The notes under the pieces are model-generated. The model made no database searches. It was not told the DNA's origin and was given only the letters and a program-made list of their open reading frames with translations. Positions 1 to 5,057 of a stretch of DNA of 5,057 nucleotides are shown here, piece after piece. Position 1 is the stretch's first letter; the number at the start of each line of letters is the position of its first letter. The stretch lies in the NCBI GenBank assembly GCA_947631375.1, contig CANRLD010000139.1, positions 1-5,057 on the forward strand, in the 5' to 3' direction. A program made the translations under genes and the position numbers. The stretch is from an uncultured Methylophaga sp. Lineage in GTDB: Bacteria > Pseudomonadota > Gammaproteobacteria > Nitrosococcales > Methylophagaceae.

Positions 1-895
1 CGAAACCTGCATGATGACCGGCGAACAGCAGCAGTCCCAACGGGATAAACCAATACGCAATATGCAGCGACCATAAGAGTGGCACGCCGAACGTTACCCA
101 GATCCGCCATCTCACACCACGCAGAAAAACCAGCACGGCAACAATGGCAAACAACACACTTAGTACTGGCGCTGGAATAAATTGCACCAGCGTCAGAAAG
201 TGCAAAGCAAATAACAACCAAAGACTTAATACCGCAGCCCTGTCTAACCAGGGAACAGGATTGACCCTGGCGGTGCGCGTGCCATTGGCGGTAAACATCG
301 GGATAACGCGTCCGCCAATGACTGTCATCAACAGCGTGATTAACAATACGGCACTTTGACTGCCGGTTTGCACCAGGGCCGGTGAATCGTACAGCAATCC
401 CAGATACATCAATGCATTACACACGGTCAGCAGTAGCAGGATCGGAATAAAAATCAGGTTATGTTGCTGTTTTACACGTAGTATTGGCTGCGCCAGCAGG
501 TAAGCACAGACAGGTAAAAAACTTACATCGACCAGCATAACCAGCCATAACGGCAAACCCGCACCAAACATCAACATCAGCCGTCCGGCTAACCACAGGA
601 TAACGAGAAAAAGCAGTTGTTTGCCGTGCGGAGCACGCTGCCCTGTCCAGGTCTGTACCGCAGTCAGCAAAAAGCCGATAACAATGGCACTGACAAAACC
701 GAACAGCATTTCATGACTATGCCAGAACAGGGGATCGGCAAAAACACCAGGCGCGTAGTAACCATCTAAAGAGAAACCCCACAGCAGCACCGCGATGATG
801 CTAAACAGTGCTCCGAGTAAAAAAAACGGCCGAAATGCTTGTCGAAGTAATGGCAGGATGGCTTTTTCAGACTCGCTAAGTTCGTTCAGCTGCAT
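1..895 (-). CDS. nnrS: NnrS family haem/copper membrane protein, 3'-truncated by the window edge
   Basis: NnrS proteins are polytopic inner-membrane proteins, reported to bind haem and copper, that relieve NO stress; the biochemical reaction is not settled. The frame is open from the ATG at 895 to the left edge, giving 298 residues of a family usually near 400, so about the last quarter is missing. Family hallmarks visible are AFRPFFLLGALF (residues 20-31), WHSHEMLFGF (58-67), GFLLTAVQTWTG (74-85), LWLAGRL (100-106) and IGGRVIPMFTANGT (193-206), separated by strongly hydrophobic segments. Histidines at 59 and 61 in the WHSHEM motif and at 294-295 are candidate metal or haem ligands (inference). 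The start is set by a GAGGAA site 6 bases upstream; there is no in-frame ATG further up before a stop at 983-985. It is the third gene of a same-strand set after ccoN and ccoQ, 90 bases behind ccoQ with no terminator seen between. The neighbouring norR and hmp support a role in NO defence. Confidence 0.93.
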   Translation of the reverse strand, partial: MQLNELSESEKAILPLLRQAFRPFFLLGALFSIIAVLLWGFSLDGYYAPGVFADPLFWHSHEMLFGFVSAIVIGFLLTAVQTWTGQRAPHGKQLLFLVILWLAGRLMLMFGAGLPLWLVMLVDVSFLPVCAYLLAQPILRVKQQHNLIFIPILLLLTVCNALMYLGLLYDSPALVQTGSQSAVLLITLLMTVIGGRVIPMFTANGTRTARVNPVPWLDRAAVLSLWLLFALHFLTLVQFIPAPVLSVLFAIVAVLVFLRGVRWRIWVTFGVPLLWSLHIAYWFIPLGLLLFAGHHAGF

Positions 896-901
896 GGAAG
901 C

Positions 902-907
902 TTCCTC
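902..907 (-). promoter_or_regulatory. Ribosome binding site of nnrS
   Basis: GAGGAA on the minus strand, 6 bases before the ATG at 895. It decides the nnrS start. Four of its bases (GGAA) lie in a 10-base palindrome, GGAAGCTTCC (896-905), that abuts the start codon; whether this matters for translation is unknown. Confidence 0.7.
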
Positions 908-985
908 AATTTTTTTGTTATAAAACGATTGGTTACCCAGCAAGAATATAGCAAAATACAGCCAGTCCAACCTGCAATTGCATTA

Positions 986-1225
986 CTACAAAAATATTGA
1001 GAAGCGGCTCTCAGGTTCAGGATAATAGTCCGGCTCACTATCGAGCACATCCTCCAGAGGTATGCTGGCATGGGACTCATAACTATCCCGGTTCGCCGGA
1101 TGAAACACCCAGAAAATAATCACCAGCATACTCACTATGGCAAACAAGCTGGCGCCGACAGCGAGCCAGTTCACCCAGGTCAGTAAGGAAAAAAGTGCCT
1201 GCATTATGGTGAGTAATATCTCCAT
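986..1225 (-). CDS. ccoQ: Small one-helix protein, CcoQ/FixQ-like subunit of cbb3 oxidase
   Basis: This 79-residue protein has a hydrophobic N-terminal half, with a clear membrane helix at about residues 20-41, followed by a polar tail. After the helix comes HPANRDSYESHASIPLED (42-59), which fits the CcoQ/FixQ pattern of a basic/polar stretch, an E-x-A core and IPLED. CcoQ is a non-catalytic accessory subunit that stabilises the cbb3 complex. The rest of the tail (60-79) is rich in Asp, Glu, Pro and Tyr. It is longer than the usual 50-65 residues, and residues 1-19 are also hydrophobic, so a second short membrane segment is possible. The start is supported by AAGAGG ending 6 bases upstream, which overlaps the ccoN stop codon; only 10 bases separate the genes, implying translational coupling. 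The stop is TAG followed directly by in-frame TAA. The ccoN-ccoQ order without ccoO matches the orphan ccoNQ pairs of Pseudomonas aeruginosa. The family call rests on a short motif plus position, so it could also be an unrelated small membrane protein. Confidence 0.72.
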   Translation of the reverse strand: MEILLTIMQALFSLLTWVNWLAVGASLFAIVSMLVIIFWVFHPANRDSYESHASIPLEDVLDSEPDYYPEPESRFSIFL

Positions 1226-1231
1226 AGCGCG

Positions 1232-1237
1232 CCTCTT
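1232..1237 (-). promoter_or_regulatory. Ribosome binding site of ccoQ, overlapping the ccoN stop
   Basis: AAGAGG on the minus strand, 6 bases before the ATG at 1225. Its first two bases are the last two of the ccoN TAA stop, so ribosomes finishing ccoN are placed on the ccoQ start. This supports one transcript and coupled translation. Confidence 0.7.
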
Positions 1238-2669
1238 AAGCTGTTGTTAACTCTGGCTCCGCCTTGGCTGCCTGCTTTTGAGCTGCCAGAATAGTCATGA
1301 TGACGTTGACTAACATAACAACGGCACCACTGAAGAAAATGAAACCACCCACGGCACGAATAACGTAATAAGGATGCATCTGGGCAACCGACTCCACAAA
1401 GGTATAGCTCAAATTACCGTAGGAGTCATAAGCACGCCACATCAATCCCTGCATGATGCCGGCAACCCACATCGCGGTAATGTAAACCGCTGTGCCAATC
1501 GTTGCTAACCAGAAATGGACGTTGACCAGCTGCACTGAGTACATTGGCCGGTTCCACATGCGTTCGACCATATGGTAAAGCGCACCAATTGATACCATGG
1601 CAACCCAGCCCAAGGCACCTGAATGCACATGACCAATCGTCCAGTCGGTATAGTGTGAGAGCGAGTTTACGGTTTTGGAAGCCATCACCGGGCCTTCAAA
1701 GGTCGACATGGCATAAAACGCGAGAGATACAATTAAGAACCGCAAAATATAGTCGGTACGTAGTTTGTCCCAAGCGCCGCTTAAGGTGAACATACCATTT
1801 AGCGCCCCGCCCCACGATGGAATAATCATCGCCAAGGAGATGGCGGCACCCAGAGAACCAGTCCAGTCAGGCAGTGCAGTATATTGAAGGTGATGCGCAC
1901 CCAGCCAGACATAGCCAAAAATCAATGCCCAGAAGTGCACTACCGATAATCGATAAGAGTAAATAGGCCGCTCGGCTTGCTTAGGAACAAAGTAGTACAT
2001 AATCCCCAAAAAGCCAGCCGTCAGATAAAAGCCGATGGCATTGTGTCCCCACCACCATTGGATCATGGCATCCTGTACGCCAGCAAAGATCGAATAGGAT
2101 TTCCACATTGTCACCGGTATCGACAGGCTGTTAATCACATGCAAATAGGTAAACATGATCATCATTGCCAGAAAAAACCAGTTGGCAACATAAATATGAC
2201 TGACCCGGCGATGACTCATCGTCATGATGAAGTTGATCGAATAGGTGATCCACACCACTGCCAGCAGAATATCAAAAGGCCATTCCAGTTCGGCATATTC
2301 CTTACCTTGAGTGATGCCCAGCGGTAAAGTAATAATGGCGCCGATAACATACAGGTTCCATCCCCAAAAGGTGAACCAGGCCATCTTGTCGCTCCATAAG
2401 CGGACGCTGCAGGTTCGTTGAATAACGTAATAAGCTGTTGCCATCAGCACTGAACCACCGAAGCCGTACACCACGATATTGGTGTGTACAGGCCGCAAGC
2501 GGCCAAATGTTATATAAGGAATATCAAAATTAAGAAATGGCCAGGCAAGTTCTGACGCTATCCATACCCCTACAGCCGTCCCCAGTACCAGATATACACA
2601 GGCAGCGATGGAAAAAAATTTCACTACATCATAGTTGTAATGTTGCTGATGACTGTTCGCTTCACTCAT
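1236..2669 (-). CDS. ccoN: cbb3-type cytochrome c oxidase catalytic subunit I (CcoN), orphan copy
   Basis: CcoN is the haem b / haem b3-CuB core of the high-affinity cbb3 (C-family) haem-copper oxidase, reducing oxygen to water with electrons from cytochrome c through CcoO and CcoP. The 477 residues match the usual length (about 475) and have the expected many membrane helices. Catalytic residues are all present, each two positions above Pseudomonas stutzeri numbering: His62 (GRLRPVHTN) and His349 for haem b, His347 (GHVHSGALGW) for haem b3, His209 (WWGHNA), His259 and His260 (GAHHLQYTALPDW) for CuB, the cross-linking Tyr253 six residues before the His pair, Glu325 (STFEGP), and Glu124 (GKEYAELEWP) of the calcium site. 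These mark an oxygen reductase rather than a NorB-type NO reductase. An in-frame ATG at 2708 would add 13 residues, but the ATG at 2669 has AAAGG 7 bases upstream and gives the normal N-terminus, so I chose it. No ccoO or ccoP follows; ccoQ and nnrS do. It probably replaces the CcoN of a cbb3 enzyme encoded elsewhere (inference). Confidence 0.95.
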   Translation of the reverse strand: MSEANSHQQHYNYDVVKFFSIAACVYLVLGTAVGVWIASELAWPFLNFDIPYITFGRLRPVHTNIVVYGFGGSVLMATAYYVIQRTCSVRLWSDKMAWFTFWGWNLYVIGAIITLPLGITQGKEYAELEWPFDILLAVVWITYSINFIMTMSHRRVSHIYVANWFFLAMMIMFTYLHVINSLSIPVTMWKSYSIFAGVQDAMIQWWWGHNAIGFYLTAGFLGIMYYFVPKQAERPIYSYRLSVVHFWALIFGYVWLGAHHLQYTALPDWTGSLGAAISLAMIIPSWGGALNGMFTLSGAWDKLRTDYILRFLIVSLAFYAMSTFEGPVMASKTVNSLSHYTDWTIGHVHSGALGWVAMVSIGALYHMVERMWNRPMYSVQLVNVHFWLATIGTAVYITAMWVAGIMQGLMWRAYDSYGNLSYTFVESVAQMHPYYVIRAVGGFIFFSGAVVMLVNVIMTILAAQKQAAKAEPELTTA

Positions 2670-2676
2670 GGTTATA

Positions 2677-2681
2677 CCTTT
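2677..2681 (-). promoter_or_regulatory. Ribosome binding site deciding the ccoN start
   Basis: AAAGG on the minus strand, 7 bases before the ATG at 2669. The upstream in-frame ATG at 2708 has only AGG about 10 bases away. The site therefore favours the 477-residue protein over the 490-residue reading. Confidence 0.65.
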
Positions 2682-2892
2682 ATTACACAATGGTTCAATT
2701 GCCTTCATACAGTCTGAACCTGTTGCTTGTATGTGTACAATGAATCTTATTGCTTGTTGATATCAATATTTTTGATTAGTAGTGAGCGGTATGGTCTTTT
2801 GTAGCAGGCGTCTACACCTTGCCAGAGTCAGGAAGTTTTCGTGGCAAATACGCTGAAAATATGGGAATGCAGTGACAATTGAAAATATTATT

Positions 2893-2914
2893 TACAGCTT
2901 TGCAAAGCACTGTA
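2893..2914. repeat. Inverted repeat between norR and ccoN, possible operator
   Basis: TACAGC and GC-A-CTGTA flank TTTGCAAA, giving a near-perfect dyad with one extra base in the right arm. Its core, GCTTTGCAAAGC (2897-2908), is a perfect 12-base palindrome. It lies 28 bases past the norR stop. The centre is too tight for a good RNA hairpin and no T-run follows in the direction of norR transcription, so a protein-binding site seems likelier than a terminator. No known regulator box was recognised in it. Confidence 0.35.
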
Positions 2915-2941
2915 CATGTCAAATGTAAGTTGCTGATTACT

Positions 2942-4519
2942 TTACTTTTTGACGATGGTTTTTTTCACATAAATGCCCAATCGTTTCGCCAGTCTGATCA
3001 TATTTGCCCGATCCAGTTTTAACAGTCTGGCAGCTTCACTCCAGTTACCTTCTGCCTGGTTCAGTGCATGCAAAATATACTGTTTCTGAAAGGTTTCTGT
3101 TGCCATTTTCAGATCTTGTTCAAAACTGGATAATGGCGGTGGCATTTTGTTTTCCTCAGTCAGGAAACTGGCTGGTTGGTTACTCGGTAATTCCAGAAAA
3201 TTACTGTCCACCGAAATAATGGCCGATGCAGACGAGTTTGCCTTTGCTTTGAGTGAAGCTCTGCTGATGACGTGCTCCAGCTCCCGTACATTACCGGGCC
3301 AGTGATAGGCTTTTAAGGCGAGTTCGGCATCGGCAGAGAGTTTCAACTGCCTGATACCTAATTTACGACTGGTTTTCTCCAGAAAATTACCGGCCAGTAA
3401 CAGCACATCATCGCCCCGCTTTGCCAGCGGTGGAACCTCGATCGGATAAACCGATAGCCGGTGGTATAAATCCGCCCTGAAACGACGATGTTTTACTTCC
3501 TCTTCCAGATTGCGATTAGTGGCGGCGATCACCCTGACATCAACCAGATCAACATTATCCTTACCGACGGGTTGAATTTCGCCGCTTTGTAAGGCGCGTA
3601 GCAGTTTACTTTGTACCGATAATGACAACTCCCCTACTTCATCCAGAAACAAACTGCCGCCGTGTGCCAGTTGAAATTTACCGGCTCGCTCCTTGTCTGC
3701 ACCAGTAAACGCGCCTTTGGTATGACCAAATAACTCCGCTTCTGCCAGTGTTTCGGGTAACGAAGCACAATTAAGATGAACTAATGGCTTATCTTTACGG
3801 GGTGACATCTGATGTACCGTCCGTGCAACCAGTTCTTTACCGACACCGGTTTCACCGGTGATCAACACGGTATAGTCTGAACCCGCTACCAGTTGGATAT
3901 CTTTTTTTAACGCCTGCATGGATCTACTTTGGCCGATCAGTTCGCCACCATCTTTTAATAGCGCTTCTTGGGTCAGTTCCTGTACTAGTTGCAACGCTTG
4001 CTGTGCGCTGATTTCCAGTTTCTTGAATTCCAGTGCAGTTTTTAATGTCGCGGAAGACAATGCTGCAATCAGTTCAAGTGTTTTCATGCTGATCTGGCTA
4101 AAGGTATTTGCCTGCAGACTGTCTATCGTAACCAGCCCAATCAGTTTCTGATCAGAATAAAGCGGCAGCCCCATACACGAGTGCACCGGCAGATCGCCCG
4201 CTCGTGCCAGCAGCAAACCATCATACGGGTCAGGTAAGTCACAATTATCAGGAAAAATAAGCGGTTTGGTCGCCAGACAAAGTTGCTTGAGTCGTGGATG
4301 TTCATCCAGTAAAAACCGCCGGCCCAGCACTTCTGATGATAAGCCCTGAGTGGCGAGCGGTGTTAACAGGTTGTCATGTAAACCTAATAATGCCACCGCA
4401 TCGCATTTTATTGCTTTGCGGATCGACGCCAGGAGTCGATCAAAACGATCATCATTATTAATACTGTTGGCGAGATCCAGTGCAATCTCCAGTAATAACG
4501 TAGAGTCAAAGTCTTGCAT
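2942..4519 (-). CDS. norR: NorR-type NO-responsive sigma-54 activator (GAF, AAA+, Fis-type HTH)
   Basis: NorR (called FhpR in Pseudomonas when paired with flavohaemoglobin) activates NO-detoxification genes when NO binds the mononuclear iron of its GAF domain. The 525 residues compare with 504 in E. coli. The GAF domain covers about residues 15-165 and keeps every residue proposed for iron binding in E. coli: Arg76 (HPRL), Tyr99 and Asp100 (LPDPYDG), His113 and Cys115 (HSCMGLPL), and Asp133. A linker at about 165-192 looks helical. The AAA+ domain (about 194-423) has Walker A GETGVGKE (222-229), the sigma-54 contact loop GAFTGA (269-274), Walker B SLFLDEVGE (289-297) and RFRADLYHRLSVYP (346-359). 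The C-terminal helix-turn-helix is at about 491-515 (NWSEAARLL, then RANMIRLAKRLGI). The start fits the family N-terminus, with a modest AGGT 8 bases upstream. It is divergent from hmp across a region carrying three matching NorR sites. Those sites overlap its own putative promoter, which suggests autorepression. Identification is secure; the full target set is inferred. Confidence 0.95.
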   Translation of the reverse strand: MQDFDSTLLLEIALDLANSINNDDRFDRLLASIRKAIKCDAVALLGLHDNLLTPLATQGLSSEVLGRRFLLDEHPRLKQLCLATKPLIFPDNCDLPDPYDGLLLARAGDLPVHSCMGLPLYSDQKLIGLVTIDSLQANTFSQISMKTLELIAALSSATLKTALEFKKLEISAQQALQLVQELTQEALLKDGGELIGQSRSMQALKKDIQLVAGSDYTVLITGETGVGKELVARTVHQMSPRKDKPLVHLNCASLPETLAEAELFGHTKGAFTGADKERAGKFQLAHGGSLFLDEVGELSLSVQSKLLRALQSGEIQPVGKDNVDLVDVRVIAATNRNLEEEVKHRRFRADLYHRLSVYPIEVPPLAKRGDDVLLLAGNFLEKTSRKLGIRQLKLSADAELALKAYHWPGNVRELEHVISRASLKAKANSSASAIISVDSNFLELPSNQPASFLTEENKMPPPLSSFEQDLKMATETFQKQYILHALNQAEGNWSEAARLLKLDRANMIRLAKRLGIYVKKTIVKK

Positions 4520-4527
4520 CTGCTGCT

Positions 4528-4531
4528 ACCT
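4528..4531 (-). promoter_or_regulatory. Weak ribosome binding site of norR
   Basis: AGGT on the minus strand, 8 bases before the ATG at 4519. It is much weaker than the hmp site, in keeping with a regulator needed in low amount. Confidence 0.45.
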
Positions 4532-4548
4532 GTGATTGATAAAGTTAA

Positions 4549-4559
4549 GTCAAATTAAC
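4549..4559. promoter_or_regulatory. NorR enhancer site 1
   Basis: GTCAAATTAAC fits the NorR core GT-N7-AC. It is the site farthest from hmp, centred about 130 bases upstream of the predicted hmp start of transcription. It shares the GTCAA left arm with the next two sites. Confidence 0.7.
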
Positions 4560-4567
4560 ACATAAGA

Positions 4568-4578
4568 GTCAAAAAGAC
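4568..4578. promoter_or_regulatory. NorR enhancer site 2
   Basis: GTCAAAAAGAC fits GT-N7-AC with symmetric GTC/GAC ends. It is centred 19 bases from site 1 and about 111 bases upstream of the predicted hmp start. It would cover the predicted norR transcription start. Confidence 0.75.
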
Positions 4579-4582
4579 ACAA

Positions 4583-4611
4583 TTTATATCGTGTCAATAC
4601 GACACAAACAA
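4583..4611 (-). promoter_or_regulatory. Putative sigma-70 promoter of norR
   Basis: On the minus strand, TTGTTT (4606-4611) and TATAAA (4583-4588) are separated by 17 bases. The -10 box is good and the -35 box keeps only TTG. Transcription would start near 4576, leaving a leader of roughly 55 bases. NorR site 3 lies in the spacer and site 2 over the start, so bound NorR should repress norR. This agrees with autoregulation reported for NorR in other bacteria. Confidence 0.5.
4591..4605. promoter_or_regulatory. NorR enhancer site 3, perfect palindrome
   Basis: GTGTC and GACAC arms flank five bases; the GT-N7-AC core is 4593-4603. It is the most symmetric of the three sites and the nearest to hmp, centred 25 bases from site 2 and about 86 bases upstream of the predicted start. 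The E. coli norVW promoter also needs three NorR sites. Confidence 0.8.
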
Positions 4612-4626
4612 CAGCATAAAAAGCAC

Positions 4627-4639
4627 TATCTGCTTGATA
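4627..4639 (-). promoter_or_regulatory. Near-consensus IHF site between enhancers and sigma-54 promoter
   Basis: The minus strand reads TATCAAGCAGATA, against the IHF consensus WATCAA-N4-TTR with one mismatch. It sits between the NorR sites and the -24 box, where bending would bring NorR to RNA polymerase. This is the usual arrangement of sigma-54 promoters. Confidence 0.5.
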
Positions 4640-4657
4640 TCACACACTAAAAAGCTG

Positions 4658-4673
4658 TGGCACGGATACTGCT
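4658..4673 (+). promoter_or_regulatory. Sigma-54 (-24/-12) promoter of hmp
   Basis: TGGCACGGATACTGCT keeps the full -24 element TGGCACG and a CTGC -12 element (consensus TTGC), with the invariant GG-N10-GC spacing (GG 4659-4660, GC 4671-4672). Transcription should begin near 4684, giving a leader of about 43 bases. The match to the sigma-54 consensus is one base short of perfect, and the upstream NorR sites supply the required activator. Confidence 0.88.
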
Positions 4674-4714
4674 ACTATCAAGGGTTGTTACCGTCACTTT
4701 TGGAAATCACAAAT

Positions 4715-4720
4715 AAGGGG
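4715..4720 (+). promoter_or_regulatory. Ribosome binding site of hmp
   Basis: AAGGGG, 6 bases before the ATG at 4727. It is a strong site that fixes the hmp start. Confidence 0.75.
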
Positions 4721-4726
4721 TTGTAA

Positions 4727-5057
4727 ATGTTAGATACCAGAACAATTGAAATTGTAAAAAGTACATTACCGTTATTGGAAAATGCCGGTGTTGATGTGAC
4801 GGATCACTTTTACAAAAGAATGTTCAGCCATAATCCAGAGTTAAAAGATATTTTTAACCTGAGCAATCAGGCAACAGGAAGGCAGCAATTTGCCTTGTTC
4901 AGTGCGGTAGCCTCCTATGCCAAACATATTGATAACCTTGGCGCATTGGGCGAGCTGGTTGAACGGGTTGCACAAAAGCATACCAGTTTTGATATTCAGC
5001 CCGATCAATATCAAATTGTTGGTCATCATCTGATTGAAACCTTACGCGAACTGGCGC
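4727..5057 (+). CDS. hmp: Flavohaemoglobin / NO dioxygenase (Hmp), N-terminal globin part, truncated by the window edge
   Basis: Hmp is a cytoplasmic enzyme that turns NO and oxygen into nitrate using NAD(P)H; electrons pass through FAD in a C-terminal reductase domain to the haem of an N-terminal globin domain. Only the first 110 residues of about 395-400 are in the window, all globin. They begin MLDTRTIEIVKSTLPLL and align without gaps to E. coli Hmp. Key residues sit at the E. coli positions: distal-pocket Tyr29 (HFYKRMF) and Gln53, Phe43 (DIFNLSNQ), proximal haem ligand His85 (AQKHTSF) and Tyr95 (PDQYQIVG). The FAD and NAD parts lie beyond the edge, so a full-length reductase domain is assumed, not seen; a single-domain globin cannot be excluded. 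The gene is divergent from norR and sits behind a sigma-54 promoter with three NorR sites, as for fhp of Pseudomonas aeruginosa and hmpA of Vibrio. This differs from E. coli, where hmp is controlled by NsrR. Confidence 0.95.
   Translation, partial: MLDTRTIEIVKSTLPLLENAGVDVTDHFYKRMFSHNPELKDIFNLSNQATGRQQFALFSAVASYAKHIDNLGALGELVERVAQKHTSFDIQPDQYQIVGHHLIETLRELA

Noticed and set aside
144..359. Plus-strand 71-residue open frame and other plus-strand frames opposite nnrS, ccoN and norR
   Set aside because: They run antisense to well-recognised genes, have no family motifs, and reflect the codon usage of the real genes.
2670..2708. Longer ccoN reading from the in-frame ATG at 2708
   Set aside because: It adds 13 residues not typical of CcoN and has a poorly placed AGG, whereas the ATG at 2669 has AAAGG at 7 bases and gives the usual N-terminus and length.
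2738..2748. AAGATTCATTG on the minus strand, similar to an NsrR half-site (AAGATGCATTT)
   Set aside because: It has two mismatches, no second half-site at the proper spacing, and no nsrR gene is in view. In AT-rich intergenic DNA this is weak.
2757..2776. TTGATATCAA followed by TTGAT, resembling FNR/Anr/DNR half-sites
   Set aside because: FNR-type boxes need TTGAT-N4-ATCAA. Here the inward half-sites have no spacer and the other pair points outward, so the fit fails.
2804..2818. Sigma-54-like GGTGTAGACGCCTGC on the minus strand upstream of ccoN
   Set aside because: Spacing is GG-N11-GC, one base too long, and the -24 element is poor. Sigma-54 promoters tolerate little spacing change.
2841..2851. 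GTGGCAAATAC, a GT-N7-AC match in the norR-ccoN gap
   Set aside because: A single core match is expected by chance in a gap of this size. It lacks the GTCAA arm of the three sites before hmp and has no sigma-54 promoter nearby.
2907..2921. TGACATGTACAGTGC on the minus strand as a degenerate sigma-54 promoter for ccoN
   Set aside because: The invariant GG is GA, with further mismatches in both elements, and it lies about 240 bases before the ccoN start.
4687..4697. GTTACCGTCAC, a fourth GT-N7-AC match near hmp
   Set aside because: It lies just downstream of the predicted hmp transcription start, lacks the shared GTCAA arm, and is consistent with chance.
4841..5029. Minus-strand 62-residue open frame inside hmp
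   Set aside because: It is antisense to the conserved globin domain of hmp and has no independent support.

Overview
The window is a nitric-oxide (NO) defence locus from what looks like a gammaproteobacterium. The regulator and flavohaemoglobin closely match the Escherichia coli, Vibrio and Pseudomonas forms, the promoter is of the sigma-54 type, and base composition is moderate. A cbb3-type oxidase subunit points to a respiring, microaerobe-capable organism. Species cannot be fixed from the sequence alone.

Layout, left to right. Positions 1-895 (minus strand) hold the first ~298 residues of an NnrS family membrane protein, cut by the window edge. Positions 986-1225 (minus) encode a 79-residue one-helix protein that reads as a CcoQ/FixQ-type subunit. 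Positions 1236-2669 (minus) encode CcoN, the catalytic subunit of a cbb3-type cytochrome c oxidase, with all haem, CuB and active-site tyrosine residues present. A 272-base gap follows, with no convincing promoter or terminator. Positions 2942-4519 (minus) encode NorR, the NO-sensing sigma-54 activator. Positions 4520-4726 are a divergent control region, and from 4727 the plus strand carries hmp (flavohaemoglobin, NO dioxygenase), cut by the right edge.

How it works together. NorR senses NO through the non-haem iron of its GAF domain. The norR-hmp intergenic region has the expected parts in order: three GT-N7-AC NorR sites, a near-consensus IHF site, a -24/-12 sigma-54 promoter and a strong ribosome binding site for hmp. 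The NorR sites overlap a plausible sigma-70 promoter for norR on the other strand, which suggests autorepression. Hmp would oxidise NO to nitrate when oxygen is present.

On the other side of norR, ccoN-ccoQ-nnrS form a compact same-strand set. No ccoO or ccoP follows ccoN, so this is an orphan ccoNQ pair of the kind known in Pseudomonas aeruginosa, here placed in an NO-stress locus. The most interesting hypothesis is a swapped-in, NO-adapted oxidase core subunit that uses CcoO/CcoP encoded elsewhere. How ccoNQ-nnrS is transcribed is not evident, because the gap in front of ccoN lacks a sigma-54 promoter.
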